From Prevotella sp. UBA4330 (lineage in GTDB: Bacteria; Bacteroidota; Bacteroidia; Bacteroidales; Bacteroidaceae): 64,000 nucleotides of DNA. Below the pieces are notes generated by a model, which saw only the letters and a program-made list of their open reading frames with translations, made no database searches and had not been told where the DNA came from. The position numbers and the translations under genes were made by a program. Below, one piece after another: positions 51,514-60,927 of this stretch; positions within the stretch are counted from its first letter, which is position 1, and each line of letters starts with the position of its first letter. The DNA is taken from assembly GCA_002394385.1 (NCBI GenBank), contig DGTS01000038.1, positions 62,001-126,000 of the forward strand, read 5' to 3'.

Positions 51514-54174
51514 ATGAACAAATCACTTTTATTACTTCTTGCAACTGCCGCATTATCTGTGCCAGGAGCAAAGGCGCAAGTGAGTACCGACACAATTTCG
51601 ACTACAGGTTACGGACAACAGGTAACACGAAGAATCAACACCATCGACAAAAGCGAGATGAACAACAAAGACCAGGCTACCAACGCCATTGAGGCCATTC
51701 GAGGCCGCGTGGCAGGTCTTACTGTTGAGCGCAACAGCACCAATGCTCTGAGTGCCGTGCGGCTTCGCGGTACATCATCACTCACTGGTGGCAACGACCC
51801 TCTTATTATCGTTGACGGCGTGATGGGCGACATCTCGCTGCTCGAGAGCATCTACCCCACCGACATCGAGTCGTTCACAATCATGAAAGACGCCGCCGAG
51901 ACATCACAGTACGGTTCGCGAGGCGCCGCCGGTGTGATTGAGGTGACCACAATGCGAGGCAAGGCGGGCCAGATGCGCGTCAACTATAACGGCTCGGTGG
52001 GCTTCCATCAGGTGTACAAACGCCTGAACATGATGGACGCCAACCAATATCGCGAGTTCGGAAAGCAACAAGGCATCAGCATTCTCGACCGCGGCGCCAA
52101 CACCAACTTCCAGAAAGCGATAGAGCGCACAGGCTTCTGGCAGCAGCATCACCTGGCTTTCCAGGGCGGCTCGGAGCAGTCTAACTACCGCGTCAGCCTC
52201 GGAGTGGTGCAAGAACTGGCGGTGATAAAGCGCATACAAGACCACACCTTTATGTCGAACATGAACATGACTCAGATGATGTTCGACGGACTGCTGCGCA
52301 TAGACATCGGCATGTTCGGCTCTACAGGCAAGGAGCAGAACATCTACGACGAGCAGAAACTGTTCTACTCTGCCGCAGCATTCAACCCCACAATACCGTC
52401 AACACCCAACGATGACGGCAGTTACTACGGCTATGCCATGGCATCGCAGATAAGCAACCCCATGGTGCTGCTCGACCGCAAGGACGACAACGAGTCGTCG
52501 CATATCTCGACACACGCCAAACTTACATTCAACCTCACACCGCATCTGAAGTTCACCCTCTTCGGAGCATACACATATTCTAATAAGAACATCATGCAAT
52601 ACCTGCCGTCAACGGCATGGAACAAGGGACAGGCATACCGCTCGGCAGCCAAGACAGAGAGCCTCTTGGGCAATGCAATGCTGAGTTACAACAAGACTTT
52701 CGGCGCTCACGCCCTGTCGCTGATGGGTCTGGCAGAACTGCAGCAGCAGACATATTCGGGACACTTCGTCACCGTGACAAACTTCTCTACCGACAAAATG
52801 GGTTACGACGACCTGTCGGCAGGAGCACTGAGACCTTGGGGCGGCACCGACAGTTACTTCGAGCGTCCTAAGATGGCTTCGTTCCTCGGAAGGGCAAGTT
52901 ACACCTACGACAACCGCTACACCATCGGCGTGACAGCACGTTACGACGGTTCTTCCAAGTTCGGCGACAACAACAAGTGGGGCTTCTTCCCCGCAGTGTC
53001 GGCATCGTGGAACGTTACCAACGAGAAGTTCATGAAGAACCAGACCATCTTCGACGACCTGAAGGTGGGCATCGGCTTCGGTATCTCGGGAAACCAGGGC
53101 AGCATCGACAGTTACACCACGCTGGCTTTGGTACAGCCTAACGGCTTTGTGCCCGTGGGAAATGCCAATCTCGTGTCGTACAGCAACCTGAAGAACAACA
53201 ACCCCAACCTGAAATGGGAGGTGTCGAAAACCATCAACGGAAGCATCGACGCCAAGATGCTGGACGGCAGATTGCTCGTATCGCTCAGCACTTACCGCAC
53301 ATGGGTGAGCGACATGCTCTACGCTTACGCCGTCAGCACCCCGCCATTCATTAGCCCAACAGTGGTGGCCAACATCGGCTCAATGCAGAACCGAGGCATC
53401 GAGTTAAGCGTCGGAGGCACGCCACTCGTAACAAAGGACATGGAACTCACGGTCAATGCCAACCTCACCTATCAGAAGAACAAACTGGTATCGCTCAGCG
53501 GTTACTACAACGGCGAATATCTCACCTCTCCACAAGTATCGGGCATCGCGAAGATGGACGGTGCCGGTTTCCACGGCGGCGACAACGACGTAACGAAGCA
53601 GGTGGTGGGACAGCCGCTTGGAGTGTTCTTGATGAAGCGATGCAACGGACTGATGTATAACGAAACAGTGAAAGGCTACGAGTATGACACCAGCGACAAG
53701 GCGGAGATTCTGGGACAGGCAATGCCTAAGTTCCTGCTCGGTTCTAACATCTCGTTCCGATATAAGGACTTCGACATCACGCTGCAGGCCAACGGCGCTT
53801 TCGGCCATAAGATTTTCAACGGTACAAGCCTCACATACATGGACGTGACGGCATTCCCGCTCTACAACATCTTCCCCGAGGCTCCCGAGAAGAACATCAA
53901 GGACCAGGTGGTGAGCGACTACTGGCTGGAGAACGGCAACTACGTGAACATCGACTACATCACCGTGGGATGGCGCGTGCCGCTGAGACAGAACCGCTTC
54001 GTGCAGAAACTGCGACTCTCGCTGACAATGAACAACGTGGCTACATTCACCGCATACAGCGGACTGACACCAATGATCAACAGTTCGGCACTGAACGGCA
54101 CTCTCGGTCTGGACGACAAGCGCTCTTATCCGCTTTACCACACGTACACTCTCGGCGTGAGCGTCACATTCTAA
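51514..54174 (+). CDS. Short SusC/RagA-type outer membrane transporter lacking the N-terminal domain (locus 2)
   Basis: 886 residues, some 150-200 fewer than common SusC. After the signal peptide (to about residue 21, AKAQ) the plug comes almost at once (ISTTGYGQQVTRRI, then ALSAVRLRGTSSLTGGNDPL and IIVDGV; SQYGSRGAAGVIEV). The carboxypeptidase-D-like domain is missing and the TonB box is cut down to a few residues. The barrel continues to the final GVSVTF with C-terminal Phe. It pairs with a SusD gene 81 bp downstream, so it is likely functional, but how it contacts TonB is an open point. Confidence 0.93.
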   Translation: MNKSLLLLLATAALSVPGAKAQVSTDTISTTGYGQQVTRRINTIDKSEMNNKDQATNAIEAIRGRVAGLTVERNSTNALSAVRLRGTSSLTGGNDPLIIVDGVMGDISLLESIYPTDIESFTIMKDAAETSQYGSRGAAGVIEVTTMRGKAGQMRVNYNGSVGFHQVYKRLNMMDANQYREFGKQQGISILDRGANTNFQKAIERTGFWQQHHLAFQGGSEQSNYRVSLGVVQELAVIKRIQDHTFMSNMNMTQMMFDGLLRIDIGMFGSTGKEQNIYDEQKLFYSAAAFNPTIPSTPNDDGSYYGYAMASQISNPMVLLDRKDDNESSHISTHAKLTFNLTPHLKFTLFGAYTYSNKNIMQYLPSTAWNKGQAYRSAAKTESLLGNAMLSYNKTFGAHALSLMGLAELQQQTYSGHFVTVTNFSTDKMGYDDLSAGALRPWGGTDSYFERPKMASFLGRASYTYDNRYTIGVTARYDGSSKFGDNNKWGFFPAVSASWNVTNEKFMKNQTIFDDLKVGIGFGISGNQGSIDSYTTLALVQPNGFVPVGNANLVSYSNLKNNNPNLKWEVSKTINGSIDAKMLDGRLLVSLSTYRTWVSDMLYAYAVSTPPFISPTVVANIGSMQNRGIELSVGGTPLVTKDMELTVNANLTYQKNKLVSLSGYYNGEYLTSPQVSGIAKMDGAGFHGGDNDVTKQVVGQPLGVFLMKRCNGLMYNETVKGYEYDTSDKAEILGQAMPKFLLGSNISFRYKDFDITLQANGAFGHKIFNGTSLTYMDVTAFPLYNIFPEAPEKNIKDQVVSDYWLENGNYVNIDYITVGWRVPLRQNRFVQKLRLSLTMNNVATFTAYSGLTPMINSSALNGTLGLDDKRSYPLYHTYTLGVSVTF

Positions 54175-54255
54175 ACCACACGACAGATGCTTACCAACAA
54201 AACCATTATGTCATCATCAAGCATAAAACACAAAACAACCACAAACAATAAGACA

Positions 54256-55893
54256 ATGAAAAAGACCATAAGCATATTCAGCATGGCACTGTTAGCCGCA
54301 GCAACAACGCTTCTTCCGTCATGCTCAAACTTCCTTGAGGAAGACCCGAAAGGACAACTCACCGAGGACGAGGTGTATGCAACCAAGACCGACATTCTGA
54401 ACAACGGCGTGCTGGCGATTTACAACTACATTGGAGGAAACACCGACTCGCAAGGACTGCAGGGAACAGGACGCGGCGTGTTCGACTTCAACTCCGTGAC
54501 CACCGACGAGACCATAGTGCCCGTCCGCGCTTCCGACTGGTACGACGGAGGCTTCTGGACAACGCTGTTCACACATACCTGGAACCCCGGCACACAGTCG
54601 ATGAAGGAAACATGGATTTATCTCTATCAGGTGGTGATGCTCGCCAACAAGTACATCGAGAAGATAGACGACATGCCAGAGGCAGCAACCGACCCCGACC
54701 TCAAAGCCTATCGCGCCGAATTGCGCGCCATCAGAGCGATGTATCACTTCTACATCATGGACCTCTTCGGCAACGTGCCCATAATGACAAGCACCAAGGT
54801 GAAGACCACCGACATAGTGCAGTCGAAGCGAAGCGAGGTGTTCCAGTTCTGCTTCAACGAACTGCAGGAGACTCTGCCACTGCTTCTCAAGGATAGAAGC
54901 AACATGCTGGGCAAGAACTACGGACGCATGACTAAGCCCGTGGCGCTGTTCGTGCTCGCCAAACTGGCTCTCAACGCCGAGGTTTACTGCAACGACGACT
55001 GGACAAAGGAACCCGCGAAGAAAGGCTCGGAGATAATGCTTAACATCAACGGCAAGGAGAAGAACGCATGGGAGGCATGCATCTACTTCTGCGACTCTCT
55101 CAGTTCGTTCAACTACGCTCTTGAGAGGGATTTCTCAAACAACTTCTCAGTGACCAACGAGAACTCTATGGAGAACATCTTCACCATACCTATGGACCCA
55201 GTGCGCTACAGCAACTGGAACATCTATCTGGTGCGCTCGCGCCACTGCAACCACGGCGCGGCACTGGGAGGATACTCCGAGAACGGCATGAGCGCTACAA
55301 TAGAACTGCTCAAGGCCTTTGGCTACGACACCGAGCAACAAGACCCACGCTTTGTCAAGACATTCTATGCCGGCTACGTTAAGGAGAACGGCCAGCAGGT
55401 GTATCTTGACGACGGAGTGACTCCACTGATCTACTATCCGTGGGACGTGGCGCTCGACATCACCGGCACCGAGCACGAGAAAACCGCAGGAGCACGATAC
55501 CATAAATATGCACCCGACCCCACCGCCAACGCCGACGGACGCGCTTGCAACAACGACATCGTGCTCTTCCGCTATGCCGACGTGCTGCTCATGCGCGCCG
55601 AGGCAAGTGTACGCAACGGAGAGAGCGGCTATGACGACCTCAACCGCGTGAGAAACCGTGTGGAACTCGACCCCGTGGAGTGCACACTCGAGAACATTCT
55701 GAAGGAACGCTACATAGAACTGGCATGGGAGGGATGGCGCCGCAACGACATGGTTCGCTTCGGAATATTCACCAAAGCCTACACCGACCACCCGCAGTCG
55801 GACATCGACAAGAGCGGCGCGGCAAACGTGTTCCCCATCCCAAACGACATGATGGTGATGCATCCTAACTGGAAACAAAACCCAGGTTATTAG
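54256..55893 (+). CDS. SusD/RagB family lipoprotein (locus 2)
   Basis: 545 residues from ATG 54256, which begins the signal peptide (MKKTISIFSMALLAAATTLL, lipobox LPSC, Cys23). SusD features: FLEEDPKGQLTEDEVYATKT start, LRAIRAMYHFYIMDLFGNVP helix, and DIVLFRYADVLLMRAEASVR and LKERYIELAWEGWRRNDMVR near the end. It forms the lid of the importer with the short SusC. Followed at 19 bp by an 11-nt word array ending in a strong hairpin. Confidence 0.94.
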   Translation: MKKTISIFSMALLAAATTLLPSCSNFLEEDPKGQLTEDEVYATKTDILNNGVLAIYNYIGGNTDSQGLQGTGRGVFDFNSVTTDETIVPVRASDWYDGGFWTTLFTHTWNPGTQSMKETWIYLYQVVMLANKYIEKIDDMPEAATDPDLKAYRAELRAIRAMYHFYIMDLFGNVPIMTSTKVKTTDIVQSKRSEVFQFCFNELQETLPLLLKDRSNMLGKNYGRMTKPVALFVLAKLALNAEVYCNDDWTKEPAKKGSEIMLNINGKEKNAWEACIYFCDSLSSFNYALERDFSNNFSVTNENSMENIFTIPMDPVRYSNWNIYLVRSRHCNHGAALGGYSENGMSATIELLKAFGYDTEQQDPRFVKTFYAGYVKENGQQVYLDDGVTPLIYYPWDVALDITGTEHEKTAGARYHKYAPDPTANADGRACNNDIVLFRYADVLLMRAEASVRNGESGYDDLNRVRNRVELDPVECTLENILKERYIELAWEGWRRNDMVRFGIFTKAYTDHPQSDIDKSGAANVFPIPNDMMVMHPNWKQNPGY

Positions 55894-55899
55894 TCAACG

Positions 55900-56009
55900 T
55901 ATTGGTAAAATAGCCTATTTTGGTCAGTAAAATAGCCTATTTTAGTCAGCAATATAGCCTATTTTAGTTTGTAAAACAACTTGTTTTGAAGAGCAAAACA
56001 AGTTGTTTT
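55900..56009. repeat. 11-nt word array of palindromes between susD and dus
   Basis: Ten consecutive 11-mers without slip: TATTGGTAAAA, TAGCCTATTTT, GGTCAGTAAAA, TAGCCTATTTT, AGTCAGCAATA, TAGCCTATTTT, AGTTTGTAAAA, CAACTTGTTTT, GAAGAGCAAAA, CAAGTTGTTTT. Each pair joins into a 15-bp inverted repeat such as AAAATAG-C-CTATTTT, repeated every 22 bp. Same lattice as at 26887-26985 with different words. Confidence 0.92.
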
Positions 56010-56011
56010 AC
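55971..56011. terminator. 18-bp perfect hairpin, shared terminator of susD (locus 2) and dus
   Basis: Arms 55971-55988 and 55994-56011 are exact complements around AAGAG. A run of T follows on plus, and its first bases overlap the dus stop region (56016). It is the last part of the 11-nt array. Confidence 0.8.
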
Positions 56012-56015
56012 TTTT

Positions 56016-57032
56016 TCAGTAACCACCTTTCAGCCGCTCACGGCACTGCTCGAGGATGGCGGTAAGTTCTTCTACGGTCTCCGCCCTGAGCATTGCTATG
56101 CGCGTTTGGCGGAAGTCGGGAATACCCTTGAATATCGGCGATGCTGCCAGATGGCGGCGCGTGTGCAGAATGGCGCGCAGTTCGTTGCGCGGGTCGTCGT
56201 CGCCCCGCTCCTGACGTATGTGCTCAATGTTGATGTGCAGTTGCTCCAAGAGGATGTCTATCTTGTCGTCAAGAGTGATATTTGATGAGCGTTGGGCGAA
56301 ATAATCGTTAATCTCCTTGAATATCCAGGGACGGCCGAAAGTGGCACGACCTATCATCACGGCATCCACTCCATAGCGGTTGAAGGCATCGAGTGCCTCT
56401 TCGGGCGATGTGATGTCGCCATTGCCTATGATAGGTATATGTATGCGCGGATTGTTCTTAACCTCCCCGATAAGAGTCCAGTCGGCACTGCCGGTGTACA
56501 TCTGCGAGCGGGTGCGCCCATGAATGGTGAGCGCCTGTATGCCGCAGTCCTGCAGTTGCTCGGCGAGTGTTGTTATTATGAGTTGCTGGCTGTTCCATCC
56601 CAGTCGTGTCTTCACCGTGACAGGTGTATTGACCGCCTTCACCACCTCCCGTGTGATGTCGAGCAGCAGCGGGATGTTCTGCAACATTCCGGCACCGGCA
56701 CCCTTGCCTGCCACTTTCTTTACCGGGCATCCGAAGTTGATGTCGATGACATCGGGATGAGCCTCAGCCTCAACGATGCGCGCCGCCTCGACCATCTGAG
56801 GCACGTCGCGCCCGTAAATCTGAATGCCCACGGGGCGCTCGTTGTCGTCGATGGTCAGTTTGCTCACTGTGCTTTTCACGGAACGCACAAGAGCCTCAGC
56901 CGACACGAACTCTGTATATACCATTGCTGCGCCGAAGCGTTTGCACAGTCGGCGGAATCCTATGTCTGTCACGTCCTCCATAGGGGCGAGAAAGAGCGGT
57001 TTGTCTGGGAAAGATATGTTGCCTATGTTCAT
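56016..57032 (-). CDS. dus: tRNA-dihydrouridine synthase
   Basis: 338 residues from ATG 57032; the longer frame upstream is only translated 8-nt word repeat (LVNL words). Dus reduces uridines in tRNA with FMN and NADPH. FMN barrel motifs: FLAPMEDVTD (14-23), the signature INFGCPVKKVAGKGAGAGML near 98-117, TVKTRLGW, ALTIHGRTRSQMYTG and IIGNGDI followed by GVDAVMIGRATFGRPW. The sequence is closest to the DusB type. It is downstream of dprA with a 141-bp gap full of 8-nt words. Confidence 0.95.
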   Translation of the reverse strand: MNIGNISFPDKPLFLAPMEDVTDIGFRRLCKRFGAAMVYTEFVSAEALVRSVKSTVSKLTIDDNERPVGIQIYGRDVPQMVEAARIVEAEAHPDVIDINFGCPVKKVAGKGAGAGMLQNIPLLLDITREVVKAVNTPVTVKTRLGWNSQQLIITTLAEQLQDCGIQALTIHGRTRSQMYTGSADWTLIGEVKNNPRIHIPIIGNGDITSPEEALDAFNRYGVDAVMIGRATFGRPWIFKEINDYFAQRSSNITLDDKIDILLEQLHINIEHIRQERGDDDPRNELRAILHTRRHLAASPIFKGIPDFRQTRIAMLRAETVEELTAILEQCRERLKGGY

Positions 57033-57039
57033 TTTTTTA

Positions 57040-57173
57040 GTTGACAAGTTGACGAGTAGACAAGTAAACAAGTTGACAAGTAGACGAGCAGACAAGTTCT
57101 TTGCAAGCAAAGCGGAGAAAAACTCATTAACTTATTAACTCATTAACTTATAACTCATAAACTCATTAACTCA
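57040..57173. repeat. Two blocks of 8-nt words between dprA and dus
   Basis: Block 1 (57040-57095): GTTGACAA, GTTGACGA, GTAGACAA, GTAAACAA, GTTGACAA, GTAGACGA, GCAGACAA. Block 2 (57123-57173): AACTCATT with variants AACTTATT and AACTCATA, with one slip, running into the dprA stop. Blocks are partly complementary (AAGTTGA to AACTT). Confidence 0.75.
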
Positions 57174-58298
57174 TTAAATACTTAACAAATGGTACGTACC
57201 GCCAGCCAGCACCTTCACCACTCCTTTAAGTTCCAACTCGAAAAGAATGGCGGTGAGACGGGCTACGGCGAGGTTTGCCTTCACCGACAGCATGTTTATC
57301 TGCTGGTCGTTCTGCTGTTGCAGGGCACTCACCACCTGCATCTCTTCTGCCGAAAGCGAGGGGAAGAGTTGCCTCTCTATACCTTCCTGCCGCGCCTTGC
57401 TGATTTGTGCATCGGTAGTCCACCCCATAGCGTCAATAAAGTCATGCGCCGAGGTTATCAGTGCCGCTCCGTTGTTGCGTATAAGATTGTTGCACCCCTC
57501 GCTGTATTCGTCGCCCACCCTTCCGGGAAAAGCGAAGACATCGCGGTCGTAGTCGCGCGACAAACGGGCGGTGATTAGTCCGCCCCCGCGGGCAGCACTC
57601 TCAACGAGGATGCAGGCATCGCTCATTCCCGCCACGATGCGGTTACGGCGTACGAAGTTCACCTTGTCGGCATTGGTCTGTGTGAAGAACTCAGTAAGCA
57701 GTCCTCCCTGCGAAACCATCTGCACAGCCGTCTCGCGATGACGAGGAGGGTATATCTGGTCGAGTCCGTGAGCCAGCACGCCCACCGTCTCGTATCCGTT
57801 CTGCAGAGCGGCGCGATGGGCGTTGATATCCACGCCGTAAGCCAGTCCGCTGACTATCAGCACCTGCGGGCAAAGAGCCTTCAGGTCTCGCACGAAACGG
57901 CTTATCATGTCTTTGCCGTATGACGTGCAGTGGCGCGTACCCACGATGTTTATCACCCGCTGCTGGTTGAGGTCGGCATTGCCGCGATAGAAGAGCATCA
58001 GCGGAGCATCGTCACACTCACGCAGACGGGCAGGATAACGCTCGTCGTTCATCGGCAACGGCTGTATGCCGTGCTGCTGGCAGAACTCCAGTTCTGCCTC
58101 GGCACGCGCTTTGGCCTCGTCAATGTTGCGCAGACCGTTGACCAGTTTCTCCGAAGCATCGGGGAAAATATCCTTGATGTTTGCATGATGCTCAACAATG
58201 GTCTGGGCGTTGCCCAACTCACGGTAAATCAACGTCAGTCCCGAAAGACTGAAATAGTTGATGCGCATCAGTGTCATCGCTGCAAGAACCTCGTTCAT
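57174..58298 (-). CDS. dprA: DNA processing protein A (natural transformation)
   Basis: 374 residues from ATG 58298 (an ATG at 58304 is also possible; the frame further upstream is repeat). DprA loads RecA on incoming single-stranded DNA. The Rossmann-like core shows GTRHCTSYGK near 120, SGLAYGVDINAHRAAL near 145-160, and ARGGGLITA with FAFPG near 245-265. The first 75 residues are the SAM-like helical domain, and the last 65 a winged helix (MLSVKANLAVARLTAILFELELKG in part), as in full-length DprA. Lies between a thioesterase gene and dus, all on minus. Confidence 0.94.
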   Translation of the reverse strand: MNEVLAAMTLMRINYFSLSGLTLIYRELGNAQTIVEHHANIKDIFPDASEKLVNGLRNIDEAKARAEAELEFCQQHGIQPLPMNDERYPARLRECDDAPLMLFYRGNADLNQQRVINIVGTRHCTSYGKDMISRFVRDLKALCPQVLIVSGLAYGVDINAHRAALQNGYETVGVLAHGLDQIYPPRHRETAVQMVSQGGLLTEFFTQTNADKVNFVRRNRIVAGMSDACILVESAARGGGLITARLSRDYDRDVFAFPGRVGDEYSEGCNNLIRNNGAALITSAHDFIDAMGWTTDAQISKARQEGIERQLFPSLSAEEMQVVSALQQQNDQQINMLSVKANLAVARLTAILFELELKGVVKVLAGGTYHLLSI

Positions 58299-58402
58299 AA
58301 TCATTATTATTAAACTTTCGCACGCTTTGCGTGCTTCATTAAGGAGTTTAGGAGTGCAGGAGTATAGACCCTTCTGGACTATCCAGAATGTCAATGTTTT
58401 TA

Positions 58403-58888
58403 TCAGAGATAGTCCTTGAACGCCTCGTCATACTCGGGCGATTGCCCCAGTCTTCCGTTGACAAGGCACACCAGTTCTACCTTTGCCCGAAGGCTTATCT
58501 TGTTGTCTTCAGCGCGCAGGATGTCTTGATGGAATATGTATTTTATGCCCTCCTTGGTGAGCCGCAGACGTGAGACGAACTCGTCGTCGCAGCGCAGTGG
58601 CACCTTGTATTGCAGCGTCATGCGCGCCACTACGGCATCAATACCCCTGCGGTGCATGTCGGCGAAACTCAGTCCGCAGTGCTTCAGGAACAGATGGCGC
58701 GTGTGCTCAAGGTAGTGCAGATAGTTGGCATTGTTCACTATGCCCTCAATGTCGCACTCATAGTCGCGCACCTCCATGCGGACAGAGAAAGTAGAGGGAA
58801 TACCCACCCTATGCCCCTCCCTGAGGGATGGGTTATTATCACATTTAGAGTTGACCATTTTCTTTATATCTTCATCCATTATTATCAT
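58403..58888 (-). CDS. Acyl-CoA thioesterase, 4HBT/YbgC family, with repeat-derived N-terminus
   Basis: 161 residues. Hotdog fold with VRDYECDIEGIVNNANYLHY (39-58), holding the catalytic Asp and the VNN turn of the 4-hydroxybenzoyl-CoA thioesterase family. It hydrolyses acyl-CoA; the exact substrate is unknown. Family members normally start around STFSVRMEV (residue 32). The preceding 31 residues include SLREGHRVGIP, coded by one arm of an inverted repeat (58802-58832, with its partner at 58909-58939), and the first ATG at 58888 is upstream of that arm. No closer start codon suits. Confidence 0.85.
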   Translation of the reverse strand: MIIMDEDIKKMVNSKCDNNPSLREGHRVGIPSTFSVRMEVRDYECDIEGIVNNANYLHYLEHTRHLFLKHCGLSFADMHRRGIDAVVARMTLQYKVPLRCDDEFVSRLRLTKEGIKYIFHQDILRAEDNKISLRAKVELVCLVNGRLGQSPEYDEAFKDYL

Positions 58889-58939
58889 TTATATTATTGT
58901 GTTTAAAGTCCATCCCTCAGGGAGGGATACAGGGTGGGT
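58802..58939. repeat. 31-nt inverted repeat, one arm inside the thioesterase gene
   Basis: The arms read CCCACCCTATGCCCCTCCCT and its complement with ATA for GCA-type changes. The left arm is coding; the right arm ends at the DUF2851 stop (58941). The GC-rich words resemble the CCCCTC family elsewhere in the window. Confidence 0.7.
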
Positions 58940-58940
58940 G

Positions 58941-60242
58941 TTAGGTATTGGGGGTCTTCATATATTCATACCCTATCCTGCATCTGAGACACTCCTTGCG
59001 GTCGCAATACTCCTTCTTGAGTTGTATCAGAGCCTGACTGTCGCCTGCATTCTGCACCTCGATGCCGCACTCGCGCCACATTCGCGTTATGTGGTTGTTC
59101 TCTGCCTTCAGTTCTTCGAGCATGTCGAAAGCCCTGTCGCAATAGACCTCCTTTTGCTTATGCCGCCCGTAGGCAAAGAGAACGGGGATGGCGGTGTTTA
59201 TTATAATAAGGTTAATGGAAGCCGTCGAGAGCATCTTCTCCGTCTTGCAACTGGTGCTTCCGAAGGTGTAGTGCGTCTCCCAGTATGGCGTGACGTGCGT
59301 TTGCAGCATCTTCTGCAGGTCTTTCGTTGTCTCGCACTCGAGCAGACGGCTCATTTCTGTGCGGTGCTCCACGTATAGAGTGACGAGTTGCGACAGCCGT
59401 ATGTGCGGGAAGTTCTGCGGTCGGAGCCTGAGAAAACGCCATAGATTAGCGTCCATCGGCTGCAATCCAAACTTATGAGCGAGGTAAAGATACTCGTTGC
59501 GGAGCCGTGAGAAATAGCCCTCGTTGAGTGCTTCTCCCTGATAGTGCTCCGGTATTGTCTGCGGTTCCAGCAGTCCTGCCTGTCCGAAGAAGAACGCCTC
59601 CACCTGGAAAGGGTCGTCGCGATGGTGCCCCACCTGCGATAGCGGGATGTTCTTTGCCCATGTCTCGAAGGCATCACCGTTCACTCCGAAACCGAAGTTG
59701 CGCGCAAGGGTCGTGAAATAGGCTGCTTCCCACGAGCCCTCCGCCTGTTCCAGACGTTTTGATATGGCCTGCGTCTTCTGCTCCAGGCGTTCCGTCTGCA
59801 ACGCACTCATCCAACTGTGTATTTGCAGTCGGGAGAGTTGCGGCACTATCTTGTAGCATCGCGGGTACTTGTCTTCACGAAGCAATTCTTCGTAGTGTTC
59901 CCTGACATAAGGTGGAACGCTGAGTTGCATCTGTGGGATTGTGTTGCCCGCCTGTGTGGTTACGTCTCCATTGATTACCTCTGCCACGTGAAGCACCACG
60001 TTGTTGTATGCTGCATCCCTGTCGTGCCCATGGACAAACCAGTCCGTCGAGCGGTCGTGAATCTCCACATTGCCCACCCACAATGTGCCGTCTATCTTCA
60101 CCTTGGCATTGAAGAAGTCAGGACCTGCATTATGATTGTGCAGCCCCGGGTCAATCACCTCCACGACTTTCCCGTCGGTGGTGACCAGTTCTTTCAATGG
60201 AAACATCTTGTGTTTCCAGCAATAGTGCAGCAGCAACTCCAT
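58941..60242 (-). CDS. DUF2851 family protein
   Basis: 433 residues, the family's usual length. Starts MELLLHYCWKHKMFP, followed by GPDFFNAKVKIDGTLWVGNVEIH (quoted in part: GPDFFNAK, WVGNVEIH), an Asp then Glu arrangement like the core of PD-(D/E)XK nucleases; nuclease activity is only an inference. The C-terminus has a cysteine cluster (CDRKECLRC). DUF2851 genes are found across Bacteroidetes without a known role. On minus, between WbqC-like and thioesterase genes. Confidence 0.88.
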   Translation of the reverse strand: MELLLHYCWKHKMFPLKELVTTDGKVVEVIDPGLHNHNAGPDFFNAKVKIDGTLWVGNVEIHDRSTDWFVHGHDRDAAYNNVVLHVAEVINGDVTTQAGNTIPQMQLSVPPYVREHYEELLREDKYPRCYKIVPQLSRLQIHSWMSALQTERLEQKTQAISKRLEQAEGSWEAAYFTTLARNFGFGVNGDAFETWAKNIPLSQVGHHRDDPFQVEAFFFGQAGLLEPQTIPEHYQGEALNEGYFSRLRNEYLYLAHKFGLQPMDANLWRFLRLRPQNFPHIRLSQLVTLYVEHRTEMSRLLECETTKDLQKMLQTHVTPYWETHYTFGSTSCKTEKMLSTASINLIIINTAIPVLFAYGRHKQKEVYCDRAFDMLEELKAENNHITRMWRECGIEVQNAGDSQALIQLKKEYCDRKECLRCRIGYEYMKTPNT

Positions 60243-60312
60243 AGATTAACAACGTGTTTTACTGAGACAAAAGTACAAAAAAAACACGAAAGACAAAAAT
60301 AAATAAGCAAAA

Positions 60313-60927
60313 TCATAGGTAAAACACCGCCTCATTGCCCATATTGAACAGCAGGTCGAGGATGCTGAGGTTGGGAATGAAGCCGTGGCGCTGGGCATAA
60401 ACCTGATAATATGGCTTGGGAATGAAGTCGGCATCGGGCATGGGGTGCTTGGGGCGGATGACTTCGCGAAAGTCGTCAACGCCACTCTCCACATCCTTTA
60501 CATATTCTTCTGAAAGACTAATGTTAGGAGTGATGTCGAGCAGTTCGCAGAGTTTCGTCGTCATCTGCATGTTGAAATCGAGGAGAAAAGCGAAACGCTG
60601 TTCGTAGAACGGTCGCAGGTCGTCGGCATAATAGTCGAAAAAAGGGCTGTCGCCGTATGCCGTAGCGAGCGCATTCCAGTGCAGCCGTCGCCAGTTGCCG
60701 TGGTCGCTGATGCGTATGTCGCGCATCAGACACTTGTCTCCATCGCTTTTCTCTACGGGGATGGTGAGTGTCTGCGTGCCGTTGGCTGTGGCAATCACAC
60801 AACGGTTGCGGAATGTTTGTTTCAGGAAATTATCATGTTGCTCGATAACGACGGCATCATAACGGTTGAGTTTCTGAAACCATTGTATAGGAGCACAGTA
60901 TGCAGAAGAAAGAAGTGATGTGGTCAT
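60313..60927 (-). CDS. WbqC-like family protein
   Basis: 204 residues. Opening segment AYCAPIQWFQKLNRYDAVVIEQHDNF (in part: APIQWFQKL, EQHDNF), then RNRCVIATANGTQTLTIPV and WRRLHWNALATAYGDSPFFDYY, the hallmark blocks of the WbqC family. The family is linked to surface polysaccharide synthesis in some bacteria, but in Bacteroidetes it is usually beside signal peptidase genes and its activity is unknown. Its ATG overlaps the stop of the gene before it (ATGA at 60924-60927), so translation is probably coupled. Confidence 0.9.
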   Translation of the reverse strand: MTTSLLSSAYCAPIQWFQKLNRYDAVVIEQHDNFLKQTFRNRCVIATANGTQTLTIPVEKSDGDKCLMRDIRISDHGNWRRLHWNALATAYGDSPFFDYYADDLRPFYEQRFAFLLDFNMQMTTKLCELLDITPNISLSEEYVKDVESGVDDFREVIRPKHPMPDADFIPKPYYQVYAQRHGFIPNLSILDLLFNMGNEAVFYL

